A stretch of 64,000 nt of DNA from Streptomyces violaceusniger Tu 4113 (GCF_000147815.2 NC_015957.1:558001-622000), one strand, 5' to 3'; numbered from the stretch's first letter, positions 8,770-16,934 are shown. Notes: a model not told the origin generated them from the sequence alone. Translations and numbers: made by a program.

Positions 8770-9969
8770 GTGACCGCAAACGCAGAGGTGCAGGTAGTCC
8801 TCGACCGCGCCGCCGACGGGGGTCGGATCACCCCACAAGAGGCGCTCGACCTTTACCGTTCGGCCCCGCTGCACGCGCTGGGGGCCGCCGCCGACGCGGT
8901 CCGGCGCCGTCGCTACGCGGGCACCGAGCACATCGCGACGTACATCATCGAACGGAACATCAACTACACCAACGTCTGCGTCACGGCGTGCAAGTTCTGC
9001 GCCTTCTACGCCGCGCCGAAGGACACGGCGAAGGGCTGGAGCCGCGATCTCGACGACATCCTGCGGCGCTGCGCGGAGACCGTCGAGCTGGGCGGCACGC
9101 AGATCATGTTCCAGGGCGGCCATCACCCGGACTACGGCGTGGAGTACTACGAGAAGCACTTCTCGGCCATCAAGAAGGCGTTCCCGCAGCTCGTGATCCA
9201 CTCGCTGGGGGCGTCCGAGGTCGAGCACATGGCGCGGATCTCGGGCGTCCCGGCCGAGGAGGCCATCCGCCGTATCCACGCGGCCGGTCTCGACTCCTTC
9301 GCGGGCGCGGGCGCCGAGCTGCTGCCCGAGCGGCCGCGCAAGGCCATCGCACCGCTCAAGGAGTCCGGCGAGCGCTGGCTGGAGATCATGGAGATCGCCC
9401 ACAACCTCGGCGTGGAGTCCACCTCCACCATGCTGATGGGCACCGGCGAGACCAACGCCGAGCGGATCGAGCACATCCGCATGATCCGTGATGTGCAGGA
9501 CCGTACGGGCGGCTTCCGCGCCTTCATCCCGTACACCTACCAGCCCGAGAACAACCATCTGAAGGGCCAGACGCAGGCGACCGTCTTCGAGTACCTGCGG
9601 ATGATCGCCATCGCCCGGCTCTTCCTCGACAACGTGGCCCATATCCAGGGTTCCTGGCTGACCGTGGGCAAGGAGGCCGGCCAGTTGGCCCTGCACTACG
9701 GGGCGGACGACCTCGGCTCGGTGATGCTGGAGGAGAACGTGGTCTCCTCGGCGGGCGCCCGCCACCGCTCCAACCGGATGGAGCTGCTCCACCTCATCCG
9801 CGCGGCCGGCCGGGTCCCCGCGCAGCGCGCGACGACGTACGAGCACCTGGTGGTGCACGACGACCCGGCGAACGACCCGGTCGACGACCACGTCGTCTCG
9901 CATCTGTCCTCGACGGCGATCGACGGTGGCACGGCCCACCCCGAGCTGACGGTGATCCAGGCGTCCTGA
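8770..9969 (+). CDS. mqnC: Cyclic dehypoxanthinyl futalosine synthase (radical SAM)
   Basis: MqnC uses a radical S-adenosylmethionine mechanism to cyclise dehypoxanthine futalosine, the third step of the futalosine menaquinone route. The 399-residue length fits. The iron-sulphur ligands are Cys70, Cys74 and Cys77 in NVCVTACKFCAFY, followed by the FQGGHHPD segment typical of the MqnC/MqnE/CofH group. The GTG start has AAAGG upstream. The stop codon overlaps the next gene's ATG (TGATG), so the two are translationally coupled. The genes for MqnE and for the nucleosidase step are not in the window. Confidence 0.95.
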   Translation: MTANAEVQVVLDRAADGGRITPQEALDLYRSAPLHALGAAADAVRRRRYAGTEHIATYIIERNINYTNVCVTACKFCAFYAAPKDTAKGWSRDLDDILRRCAETVELGGTQIMFQGGHHPDYGVEYYEKHFSAIKKAFPQLVIHSLGASEVEHMARISGVPAEEAIRRIHAAGLDSFAGAGAELLPERPRKAIAPLKESGERWLEIMEIAHNLGVESTSTMLMGTGETNAERIEHIRMIRDVQDRTGGFRAFIPYTYQPENNHLKGQTQATVFEYLRMIAIARLFLDNVAHIQGSWLTVGKEAGQLALHYGADDLGSVMLEENVVSSAGARHRSNRMELLHLIRAAGRVPAQRATTYEHLVVHDDPANDPVDDHVVSHLSSTAIDGGTAHPELTVIQAS

Positions 9970-10418
9970 TGCTCACGCTCCACGCGGCGCCCGTCGTCCG
10001 GTACACCCCCGACGACGCGGCGCCGCTGCACGAGGCCGCCGTCGCGGTCGACGGCGACCGCATCGCGGCCATCGGCCCCCTGGAGGAGCTGCGGCGGGCC
10101 TTTCCGCGGGCCCGGGTGCGGGAGTGGCCCGGGGAGCTCGGCCCGGCTCTCGTCCACGAGGGCCCGGTCCCCGACGCGCCCAGCCCGCGGGAGCGGATTC
10201 ACGCCCTGCTGCGGCGGGGCGCGACCGCCGTCCTCGCGCAGCACCTCGGCGACGCCGAGCTGCGCGCGGCCGCCCACCGGGGCGGCATCACCGTCCTGGA
10301 CCGGCCCCGGCCGCCCGTGCTCGCCCTGGCGGGCCGCGCGGACCTGGCCGTCTTCGACGCGGACGGCGCATGCCTGGCCACGGTGGTGGCGGGGCGGCTG
10401 GTGCACCGCCGCCGCTGA
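9969..10418 (+). CDS. Amidohydrolase-like protein lacking the catalytic barrel
   Basis: 149-residue protein coupled to mqnC by a TGATG overlap. The first 55 residues (MLTLHAAPVVRYTPDD through RIAAIGPLEELRRAF) match the N-terminal beta-sandwich strands of composite-domain amidohydrolases such as imidazolonepropionase and aminodeoxyfutalosine deaminase. The last 25 (RADLAVFDADG, then VVAGRLVHRRR) match the closing strands of the same sandwich. The metal-binding TIM barrel that normally lies between them is replaced by about 65 residues with no HxH motif. It is therefore unlikely to be a hydrolase by the family mechanism. It could be a conserved remnant or a small partner of the quinone enzymes. 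Coupling to mqnC argues against simple decay. Confidence 0.75.
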   Translation: MLTLHAAPVVRYTPDDAAPLHEAAVAVDGDRIAAIGPLEELRRAFPRARVREWPGELGPALVHEGPVPDAPSPRERIHALLRRGATAVLAQHLGDAELRAAAHRGGITVLDRPRPPVLALAGRADLAVFDADGACLATVVAGRLVHRRR

Positions 10419-10472
10419 GGCACGCCGGGCCCCGGGCGGGGGCACGGGGCGCGGGAGGTGAACAATGGGGGC

Positions 10473-11165
10473 GTGAGCCGAGCATCCCTGGACAAGCAGC
10501 CGCACGAAGTCGCCGCCATGTTCGACGGCGTGGCGGCCAAATACGACCTCACCAACGATGTGCTGTCGCTCGGGCAGGCCCGGCTGTGGCGCAAGGCAGT
10601 CGCCCGGGCCGTGGACGCGCGCGCCGGTGAGCGGGTGCTCGACCTCGCCGCCGGTACGGGGACGTCCTCGCTCCCGTTCCTGGCGGCGGGCGCGTACGTG
10701 GTGCCGTGCGACTTCTCGCTCGGGATGCTCCGGGAGGGCAAGAAGCGCCATCCGCGGCTGCCGCTGACGGCGGGCGACGCGACCCGGCTGCCCTTCGCGG
10801 ACGGGGTCTTCGACGCCGTCACGATCTCCTTCGGGCTGCGCAACGTCCAGGACACGCAGGGGGCGCTGCGCGAGATGCTGCGGGTGACCCGGCCCGGCGG
10901 ACGGGTCGTCATCTGCGAGTTCAGCCACCCCACATGGGAGCCGTTCCGCACGGTCTACAGCGAGTATCTGATGCGCGCGCTGCCGCCGATCGCGACGTCG
11001 GTCAGCAGCAACCCGGACGCGTATGTCTACCTCGCCGAGTCCATCCGCGCCTGGCCGGACCAGCCCCGTCTCGCCGCCCGGCTGCGGTCGGCGGGCTGGG
11101 AGCGGCCGGCCTGGCGCAACCTCACCGGCGGCGTGGTGGCCCTCCACCGGGCGTACAAGCCGTAA
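10473..11165 (+). CDS. menG: Demethylmenaquinone methyltransferase (UbiE/MenG family)
   Basis: Transfers a methyl group from S-adenosylmethionine to demethylmenaquinone, the last step of menaquinone synthesis. 230 residues. The family start [26 protein letters not shown] is at 4-29, SAM motif [11 protein letters not shown] at 55-64, and the UbiE/COQ5 blocks ISFGLRNV and EFSHPTW follow. The GTG at 10473 matches the family N-terminus; a GTG at 10458 five codons earlier is possible, and GGGAGG lies between the two options. It is 54 bp after the small amidohydrolase-like gene in the same direction. The 3' end AAGCCGTAA is the seed of a tandem array running 110 bp downstream. Confidence 0.9.
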   Translation: MSRASLDKQPHEVAAMFDGVAAKYDLTNDVLSLGQARLWRKAVARAVDARAGERVLDLAAGTGTSSLPFLAAGAYVVPCDFSLGMLREGKKRHPRLPLTAGDATRLPFADGVFDAVTISFGLRNVQDTQGALREMLRVTRPGGRVVICEFSHPTWEPFRTVYSEYLMRALPPIATSVSSNPDAYVYLAESIRAWPDQPRLAARLRSAGWERPAWRNLTGGVVALHRAYKP

Positions 11166-11275
11166 GGCGGCCACGAACGCGGCCCTACGAGCCGTAACGT
11201 GGCCCTACGAGCCGTAAGGCGGCCGTACGAGCCGTAAGGCGGCCACGCACGCGGCATACGAGCCGTAAGGCGGTC
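11154..11275. repeat. 19-bp repeat array starting in the last codons of menG
   Basis: Five copies of TACGAGCCGTAAGGCGGCC or a near match lie at 11154, 11186, 11206, 11226 and 11257. The first (TACAAGCCGTAAGGCGGCC) holds the last codons and stop codon of menG. The middle three are spaced exactly 20 bp. The segments between the outer copies (CACGAACGCGGCC, CACGCACGCGGCA) are themselves similar. Confidence 0.9.
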
Positions 11276-11404
11276 ACCGGCCGGGCCGCGGGGGACGGCT
11301 CCCTGCGCCCCTTCGCGAGTGCCGGAGTTACGCCCCCCATAGACTGCAGCTGTCCAGTGCCCGGCGTGACCGGCACGCCGTTACCGAGGCTTGGGGAGAC
11401 CCGC

Positions 11405-12715
11405 GTGAGCGAGACCGCACCCACCGAGAGCGCGTCCTTTGGGATCTCGGAGCGCAGCGCCGATGTGATCGTCGTCGGCGCCGGACCGGCCGGCTCCACC
11501 ACCGCGTACCACCTCGCCAAGGCGGGGCTGGATGTGGTGCTGCTGGAGAAGACGGCCTTTCCGCGCGAGAAGGTGTGCGGTGACGGTCTGACCCCGCGCG
11601 CCACCAAGCAGCTCGTGGCCATGGGCATCGACATCTCCGAGGAGGCGGGCTGGCTGCGCAACCGGGGCCTGCGGATCATCGCAGGCGGGGTGCGGCTGCA
11701 GCTCGACTGGCCGGATCTGGCCGCGTACCCCAACTACGGCCTGGTCCGTAAGCGCGACGACTTCGACGAGCAGCTCGCGCGGCAGGCGCAGAAGGCCGGG
11801 GCCCGGCTGTACGAGCGCTGCAATGTGGGCGCCCCGATCACCGATGAGCGCACCGGCCGGATCACCGGGGTCCACGCGAAGCTGGGCGAGGAGAAGACGC
11901 CCGTCGCCTTCCACGCGCCCCTGGTGGTCGCCGCCGACGGCAACTCCACCCGGCTCTCGCTCGCCATGGGGCTGCACCGGCGCGAGGACCGTCCGATGGG
12001 CGTGGCCGTGCGGACGTACTTCACCTCGCCCCGCCATGACGACGACTACCTGGAGTCCTGGCTGGAGTTGTGGGACCGGCGCGGTGCGCAGGACCGGCTT
12101 CTGCCCGGCTACGGCTGGATCTTCGGAATGGGTGACGGCACGAGCAATGTGGGCCTGGGCGTCCTCAACACCTCGTCCTCCTTCAAGGAGCTCGACTGGC
12201 GCGAGGTTCTCAAGGCGTGGTGCGCCTCGATGCCGGAGGACTGGGGCTACACCCCGGAGAACATGACCGGCCCGATCCGCGGCGCAGCGCTCCCGATGGC
12301 CTTCAACCGGCAGCCGCACTACACCCGCGGGCTGCTGCTCGTCGGTGACGCGGGCGGCATGGTCAACCCGTTCAACGGCGAGGGCATCGCCTATGCGATG
12401 GAATCCGGGCAGATCGCCGCAGACGTGATCGTCCAGGCCCATGCCCGCGCCACCGCCCCCCAGCGCGAACTGGCCCTCCAGCGCTACCCGAAGGTCCTCA
12501 AGGACACCTACGGCGGCTATTACACGCTGGGCCGGGCGTTCGTGAAGCTGATCGGCAATCCGAAGGTCATGAAGCTGGCGGCGCAGCGCGGGCTGACGCA
12601 TCCAATGCTGATGCGGTTCACCCTGAAGCTGCTGGCGAATCTGACGGATCCGACGGGCGGCGACGCGATGGACCGCATCATCAACGGCCTCACCAAGGTG
12701 ACCCCGCGAGCCTGA
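11405..12715 (+). CDS. Geranylgeranyl-reductase-family flavoprotein, probable menaquinone side-chain reductase
   Basis: 436-residue FAD-dependent oxidoreductase. The dinucleotide motif VIVVGAGPAGSTTAYHLAKAGLDVVLLEK is at 21-49, followed by the family KVCGDGLTPR block (57-66) and a late GDAGGMVNPFNGEG FAD-binding motif. Members of this family saturate double bonds in prenyl chains. In mycobacteria the homologue MenJ reduces one unit of menaquinone-9. Streptomyces menaquinones are partly saturated and this gene follows menG and precedes nuo, so the same role is likely here. The GTG start has GGGGAGA nine bases upstream; an in-frame ATG at 11357 has none. Archaeal-type lipid reduction is a less likely alternative. 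Confidence 0.85.
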   Translation: MSETAPTESASFGISERSADVIVVGAGPAGSTTAYHLAKAGLDVVLLEKTAFPREKVCGDGLTPRATKQLVAMGIDISEEAGWLRNRGLRIIAGGVRLQLDWPDLAAYPNYGLVRKRDDFDEQLARQAQKAGARLYERCNVGAPITDERTGRITGVHAKLGEEKTPVAFHAPLVVAADGNSTRLSLAMGLHRREDRPMGVAVRTYFTSPRHDDDYLESWLELWDRRGAQDRLLPGYGWIFGMGDGTSNVGLGVLNTSSSFKELDWREVLKAWCASMPEDWGYTPENMTGPIRGAALPMAFNRQPHYTRGLLLVGDAGGMVNPFNGEGIAYAMESGQIAADVIVQAHARATAPQRELALQRYPKVLKDTYGGYYTLGRAFVKLIGNPKVMKLAAQRGLTHPMLMRFTLKLLANLTDPTGGDAMDRIINGLTKVTPRA

Positions 12716-12755
12716 CGGCCCCGTAAGGGCCTCGGCCCGGCCGAAGGGCGGCCAA

Positions 12756-12772
12756 GCGCCCCGAAGGGGCGC
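12756..12772. terminator. Hairpin at the head of a Streptomyces-type intergenic repeat
   Basis: GCGCCCC (12756-12762) and GGGGCGC (12766-12772) form a 7-bp stem around GAA. It lies between the convergent reductase and VOC genes. The sequence that follows (GCGGGGCTGTATCAATATG, then GCGCGACCACAGCCACGG) resembles an intergenic element I know to recur between genes in many Streptomyces, so the hairpin is probably a mobile or copied terminator unit. Confidence 0.65.
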
Positions 12773-12871
12773 GGGGCTGTATCAATATGCGGCTCCGCCG
12801 GGGGGCGCGACCACAGCCACGGCGACGCCGCAGACGGCCGACCACGTATTGCGGCACTTCCAGCGGAGCGC

Positions 12872-13654
12872 TCAGGCGCCCGGGCCGCCGCTCGCGATGA
12901 CGCCGAACGGCGCCCGGACCACATCCGCCAGCCAGGCCATCCGGCCGATCCCCTCGGCCGACATGGCCGGCATCAGCACCGAACCGCCCAGGTCCTGTCC
13001 CTTGGCCACCACCGCGTCGCAGTCCGCCACCTCGAAGTACGGCAGCCACTGCGGGGGCGTCGAATGCCCCTCCTGGAGCTGGGCGACGCCGCCGAAGGAG
13101 CCCTCCCGGCCGGCGCCGGTGGTCATCAGCACCGTGTACGCCCCGCCGGGGAAGGACATCTCCTCGGCGTCCCAGCCGAAGACCTTGCGGTAGAAGGCCA
13201 GGTCCCTGGGGGGATCGGGGGAGTGCAGCTCGGTCCAGCACAGGGCGCCGGGGTCGTTGACCGCGTCCAGCCCCGCCGTCCTGCCGGGCTGCCAGATGGC
13301 GAAGCGGGCGCCGCCGGGGTCGGTGAACTGGGCCATCCGCCCCTCCTCGAAGACGTCGAACGGAGCGAGCCGCACCGTGCCGCCCGACTGCTCGACGGTC
13401 CGCGCGGTCTCCTCGGCGTCACGGGTGTGGAAATACGGCGTCCAGGCGGACCGTGCGCCCTCCTCGGTGAGCGGCCCGACGGCCGCGACGGTCTTCCGGC
13501 CCAGGGTGAAGAAGCCGTACCCGCCCGCCTCGGGGCCGGCCGACTCGAAGCGCCAGCCCATCAGGGAGCCGTAGAAGGCCACGGCCGCTTCGGTGTCGGG
13601 GGCGCCCAGATCGAGCCAGTTGGGGGCGCCGGGGACGTAATCGGTGGTGAGCAT
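12872..13654 (-). CDS. Two-domain VOC (glyoxalase/bleomycin-resistance fold) protein
   Basis: 260-residue cytosolic protein with two vicinal-oxygen-chelate modules. The first begins APNWLDLGAPDTEAAVAFYGSLMGWRF and the second begins LCWTELHSPDPPRDLAFYRKVFGWDAEEM; both contain the beta-alpha-beta-beta-beta pattern and end in GGxxxP-type loops. Actinobacterial homologues are called hydroxylase or 27-kDa antigen-like without shown activity. The metal ligands cannot be assigned confidently by eye. The ATG has GGAGC seven bases upstream. Two copies of GATTGCCTCG lie in its promoter region (13704 and 13724). Function unknown. Confidence 0.85.
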   Translation of the reverse strand: MLTTDYVPGAPNWLDLGAPDTEAAVAFYGSLMGWRFESAGPEAGGYGFFTLGRKTVAAVGPLTEEGARSAWTPYFHTRDAEETARTVEQSGGTVRLAPFDVFEEGRMAQFTDPGGARFAIWQPGRTAGLDAVNDPGALCWTELHSPDPPRDLAFYRKVFGWDAEEMSFPGGAYTVLMTTGAGREGSFGGVAQLQEGHSTPPQWLPYFEVADCDAVVAKGQDLGGSVLMPAMSAEGIGRMAWLADVVRAPFGVIASGGPGA

Positions 13655-13703
13655 GGGCGCTCCTTCGACGGTCGAGCGCGAAGACGCGGGAAGTCCTGCT
13701 GGC

Positions 13704-13733
13704 GATTGCCTCGCTCTGTCCGGGATTGCCTCG
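13704..13733. promoter_or_regulatory. 20-bp-spaced direct repeats upstream of the VOC gene
   Basis: GATTGCCTCG occurs at 13704-13713 and again at 13724-13733, exactly 20 bp apart, within about 80 bp upstream of the minus-strand VOC gene. The spacing suits binding of a dimer on one face of the helix. No regulator can be named. Confidence 0.35.
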
Positions 13734-13908
13734 TTACTCAGTCTGGCACCGGGCACCGACAGCCGCCGCCGGGCTCGACATGACGTCGCCGTGGGGCGGT
13801 GGTGACAATGAAGGCAGGGGGCGCCGTGCGCGCCAGCCGCGGTGACGCCGGATCGATGGGGCTCACAGGGCAGGTTCCACCGCCGGTGGGCCTGGCAGGA
13901 GGTACACC

Positions 13909-14328
13909 ATGACGAAGGCAGCGGACATCATGCACCCGGGCGCGCAGTGGATTCCGGAGAACGAGTCGGTGCTGCGTGCCGCCCAGATGATGCGGGACCT
14001 GGGCGTGGGGGCCCTGCCGGTCAGCGACAGCAACGAGCGGCTGTGCGGCATCGTCACCGACCGCGACATCGTGGTCGGATGCATCGCGGAGAACTGCGAT
14101 CCGTCCCGGACGCCCGTCGGACAGCTCACCGAGGGCACCCCGCGCTGGATTCCCGCGGACGCCGATGTCACCGACGTCCTGCGGGAGATGGAGGAGCACA
14201 AGATCCGCAGGCTGCCGGTGATCGACCAGAACAAGCGGCTGGTCGGAATGATCTCCGAGGCGGATCTGGCGCACCACCTCAGTGACGACCTCCTCGGCGA
14301 GTTCCTGGAGAAGGTCTACGCGCAGTAG
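13909..14328 (+). CDS. CBS-domain-pair protein
   Basis: 139-residue protein made only of two CBS domains (about 3-60 and 70-135). Each shows the typical pattern (ADIMHPGAQWIPENESVLRAA then LPVSDSNERLCGIVTDRDIV; then WIPADADVTDVLREM and LPVIDQNKRLVGMISEADLA). Such stand-alone pairs bind adenosine nucleotides and signal energy or redox state. The ATG has a strong GCAGGAGG ribosome site. It is monocistronic, with a clean hairpin terminator 20 bp after the stop. The target of regulation is unknown. Confidence 0.9.
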   Translation: MTKAADIMHPGAQWIPENESVLRAAQMMRDLGVGALPVSDSNERLCGIVTDRDIVVGCIAENCDPSRTPVGQLTEGTPRWIPADADVTDVLREMEEHKIRRLPVIDQNKRLVGMISEADLAHHLSDDLLGEFLEKVYAQ

Positions 14329-14347
14329 GCGCGCGATGGGGTCGTGA

Positions 14348-14375
14348 GGCCGCCGTCCGCGGTGGGACGGCGGCC
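14348..14375. terminator. Perfect 11-bp hairpin terminator
   Basis: GGCCGCCGTCC (14348-14358) pairs with GGACGGCGGCC (14365-14375) around a 6-base loop. It lies 20 bp after the CBS gene and 83 bp after the minus-strand NlpC gene's end, so it can serve both convergent genes. TTTTTTAA follows at 14404 on the plus strand. Confidence 0.8.
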
Positions 14376-14457
14376 CCGGGCCCATGTGTCGGGAGGTGCG
14401 CCTATTTTTTAATCAGGACGCGCCGCCAGGACGCGCGCCTTACGGGAACGCGCCGCC

Positions 14458-15273
14458 TTACAGGACGCGCACGGCCCCGGTGGGCATGTCGTAGTCCAGC
14501 GGGCGCTCGACGATCCCGGTGCTCGAGTTCTGGGCGCCGATGAAGTTGCCGCCACCGACGTAGACACCGACGTGGTACGCGCTGCCGGCGCTGCCCCAGT
14601 AGAGCAGGTCGCCCGGCTGCAGGGAGTCCAGCGAGACCGAGGTGCCGGTGGTGGACTGGTCTTGGGAGACCCGCGGCAGGCTCACGCCGATCTGCTTGAA
14701 GGCGGCCTGGGTCAGCCCGGAGCAGTCGTAGGAGGACGGACCGCTGGAGCCGAGCACATACGCCTTGCCGAGCTGCGCCTTCAGGAAGCTGATCAGCGTG
14801 GCGGTGTTGCCGGTGGCGTTGCTGACGCTGGTGGTGGACAGCGTGGTGCGCTCGGCGGAGCGCGACGCCTTCGCCGCCTGGGCCTTGGCCTCGGCCGCAC
14901 GCTTGGCGGCCGCCTTACGGGCCGCCTCGCGGGCTTCCTTCGCCTTACGGTCGGCCTCCGCCTTGGCCTTCTTGGCGGCGATCTTCGCGTGGGCCTCCGC
15001 CTGCTCCTGCTGTGCCCGGAGCTCGTAGTCGGACGCGGCCTGCTGCGTGGCGTCGGCGGTCTGGGCGGCCGTGCTCGCCAGCGTGGCGCTGACGGTCGGC
15101 ATTTCCAGGGTGGACTCGGCCGGGGCGGCCTTGGACTCCGTGGCGGAGGCGGGCACGGCGGCACCGGCCACCGCGAGGGTGAGGAAGCCACCGGTCATCC
15201 CTGCGCGGAGTGCACGCGTGGACGCGGCACGGCGGGGCTTCCGGTGGCTGGGTATGTGTGCGACTGGGGACAT
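14458..15273 (-). CDS. Secreted NlpC/P60 peptidoglycan endopeptidase
   Basis: 271-residue exported cell-wall hydrolase that would cut peptide stems of peptidoglycan. Residues 1-45 form a long signal (basic start, hydrophobic GMTGGFLTLAVAGAAVPASA). Residues 80-140 are an alanine/lysine/glutamate-rich coiled coil. The C-terminal NlpC/P60 domain (about 158-271) contains the catalytic Cys184 in SSYDCSGL and His234 in SAYHVGVY, with GDLLYWG between them. The ATG has GGGACC close upstream. It is divergent from nuoA across a 714-bp region. Homologues act in growth, division or germination; which one here is unknown. Confidence 0.9.
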   Translation of the reverse strand: MSPVAHIPSHRKPRRAASTRALRAGMTGGFLTLAVAGAAVPASATESKAAPAESTLEMPTVSATLASTAAQTADATQQAASDYELRAQQEQAEAHAKIAAKKAKAEADRKAKEAREAARKAAAKRAAEAKAQAAKASRSAERTTLSTTSVSNATGNTATLISFLKAQLGKAYVLGSSGPSSYDCSGLTQAAFKQIGVSLPRVSQDQSTTGTSVSLDSLQPGDLLYWGSAGSAYHVGVYVGGGNFIGAQNSSTGIVERPLDYDMPTGAVRVL

Positions 15274-15987
15274 AGGTCCCTGGCTATCAGGGCCCTAAGG
15301 CCCAGATCAACAAAAGTGGGGTGCGCCACATTTGACGTGCACACGCCCAAAAATCGGACCAAACGATCTTCGTGGGCCCCTCGTCAGCCATGCCCGAATT
15401 TCTCGATCATGTCTCTACGCACGGCATTTGGCGGCCATACGGTGTCTACGGGCGATCTACCACCGATGCGGCCCGCGTACAAAGGATTCCCGGGAAATCT
15501 AGATCCACAACCGGTTCGGGCGTGGGATACCTCACTCGCTCCGAGCCGCTCGTGAACGCGTGCGCGAGCCGGTGATCAATCGGTGATCGACCCGTGATCG
15601 ATCGACGCCCGGGATGAGAGTCGCCCGTGAGGATGGCGGACGCTTATCAGGGCGACAAAGTCCATCGCAAATTTGCATGTATGTACCATGTCTTGGTAGG
15701 AGCGCAACGCGCTCACCTGTGATGACGTCTCGGAATGTCACTTCTCGTGGTCGTTCGGATGCTTCACGTACAAGATCACCGCTCATCCGACTTCATGATC
15801 CTTCGTCAGGTGGTGGAGATCACAAAGACGTTGTCGTACCCCGTGTCGCAGATCACAGACCGACGGGCATAGGATGCAGGCGAAACGGGCTTGTGAACTG
15901 CCTCACATGTGCGCGATCTTCGTGGGGTGACCGGCATGTCCGTGCGGTCCGCCAAGCAGTCATCGTCGACTGAAGGGAGCGAGGACG
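15274..15987. promoter_or_regulatory. 714-bp control region between the NlpC gene and nuoA
   Basis: Noncoding and less GC-rich than the genes. GTGATC occurs at 15572, 15583 and 15594 (11-bp steps). Its inverse GATCAC occurs at 15774, 15818 and 15851 (steps of 44 and 33 bp). The 13-mer CGATCTTCGTGGG occurs at 15364 and 15914, near each end. TAGGAT at 15870-15875 is a possible -10 for nuo. The Rex/CRP-like site is listed separately. I looked for a c-di-AMP riboswitch ahead of the NlpC gene and did not find convincing conserved blocks. No ORF here has coding character. Confidence 0.6.
15891..15908. promoter_or_regulatory. Rex operator (ROP) candidate upstream of nuoA, also a perfect CRP-type site
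   Basis: TTGTGAACTGCCTCACAT matches the Rex consensus TTGTGAA-N4-TTCACAA at 12 of 14 fixed positions. Its core TGTGA-N6-TCACA is also a perfect CRP palindrome. In S. coelicolor, Rex represses nuo and other respiratory genes when NAD+ is high relative to NADH and is released by NADH. The site is 80 bp before the nuoA start and about 15 bp after a TAGGAT box, a good place for repression. Rex is preferred from gene context; CRP is not excluded. Confidence 0.7.
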
Positions 15988-16347
15988 GTGAACGCATACG
16001 CGCCCATCCTCGTACTGGGAGCCCTCGGGGCAGGTTTTGCGATCTTCTCGGTGCTCATGGCCGCGATCATCGGCCCCAAGCGCTACAACCGGGCCAAGCT
16101 CGAGGCCTATGAGTGCGGCATCGAGCCGACTCCGCATCCGTCCGGCGGTGGGCGCTTCCCCATCAAGTACTACCTGACGGCGATGCTCTTCATCGTCTTC
16201 GACATCGAGATCGTCTTCCTCTACCCCTGGGCCGTCACCTTCGACGCCCTCGGGTTGTTCGGGCTCGTGGAGATGCTCCTCTTCGTGCTCACCGTCTTCG
16301 TGGCCTACGCCTACGTATGGCGGCGCGGCGGCCTGGAGTGGGACTAA
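15988..16347 (+). CDS. nuoA: NADH-quinone oxidoreductase subunit A
   Basis: Membrane subunit of proton-pumping complex I. 119 residues with three membrane helices: residues 5-30, about 62-85 (YYLTAMLFIVFDIEIVFLYPW) and 88-110. The loop YECGIEP carries the cysteine that lies near the quinone cavity. The GTG start is set by GGAGCGAGG. It is the first gene of a 14-gene operon read in one direction to 32202. The promoter region upstream carries a Rex-like operator. nuoB follows after 32 bp. Confidence 0.97.
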   Translation: MNAYAPILVLGALGAGFAIFSVLMAAIIGPKRYNRAKLEAYECGIEPTPHPSGGGRFPIKYYLTAMLFIVFDIEIVFLYPWAVTFDALGLFGLVEMLLFVLTVFVAYAYVWRRGGLEWD

Positions 16348-16379
16348 AGGGGCTCAAGAGGAGATAGGGGAAACATCGC

Positions 16380-16934
16380 ATGGGTATCGAAGAGAAGCTC
16401 CCGAGTGGGTTCCTGCTCACCACCGTGGAACAGGCCGCCGGGCTGGCCCGTAAGTCCTCCGTCTTCCCGGCCACCTTCGGCCTGGCCTGCTGTGCCATCG
16501 AAATGATGACCACGGGTGCCGGGCGCTACGACCTCGCGCGCTTCGGCATGGAGGTCTTCCGCGGCTCGCCCCGCCAGGCCGACCTGATGATCGTCGCCGG
16601 GCGCGTCAGCCAGAAGATGGCCCCGGTGTTGCGCCAGGTTTACGACCAGATGCCGAACCCGAAGTGGGTCATCTCCATGGGCGTCTGCGCCTCCTCCGGA
16701 GGGATGTTCAACAACTACGCGATCGTGCAGGGCGTCGATCACATCGTCCCGGTCGACATCTATCTGCCCGGCTGTCCGCCGCGCCCCGAGATGCTCTTGG
16801 ACTCGATCCTCAAGCTGCACCAGAAGATCCGCGAGGAGAAGCTCGGCGTCAATCGCGAGCGTGCGGCCCGTGAGGCGGAGGAGGCGGCGCTCAAGGCGTT
16901 GCCGTTGATCGAGATGAAGGGGCTTCTTCGGTGA
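16380..16934 (+). CDS. nuoB: NADH-quinone oxidoreductase subunit B
   Basis: Peripheral-arm subunit of complex I carrying terminal iron-sulphur cluster N2, which passes electrons to menaquinone. 184 residues. The N2 ligands are the adjacent Cys37-Cys38 in LACCAIEMM, Cys103 in GVCASSGG and Cys132 in PGCPPRPE. Residues 145-184 are a charged helix typical of actinobacterial NuoB. The ATG follows GGAGATAGGGG. The stop codon overlaps by GTGA a 32-codon reading frame that fills the gap to nuoC. Confidence 0.97.
   Translation: MGIEEKLPSGFLLTTVEQAAGLARKSSVFPATFGLACCAIEMMTTGAGRYDLARFGMEVFRGSPRQADLMIVAGRVSQKMAPVLRQVYDQMPNPKWVISMGVCASSGGMFNNYAIVQGVDHIVPVDIYLPGCPPRPEMLLDSILKLHQKIREEKLGVNRERAAREAEEAALKALPLIEMKGLLR

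Noticed and set aside
15274..15600. c-di-AMP (ydaO) riboswitch ahead of the NlpC/P60 gene
   Set aside because: Such switches precede cell-wall hydrolases in Streptomyces, but the conserved blocks could not be found in this leader by eye. A covariance-model search would settle it.
15614..15973. 119-codon plus-strand frame upstream of nuoA
   Set aside because: No ribosome site, no GC bias at third positions, and it overlaps the probable promoter and Rex-type operator.
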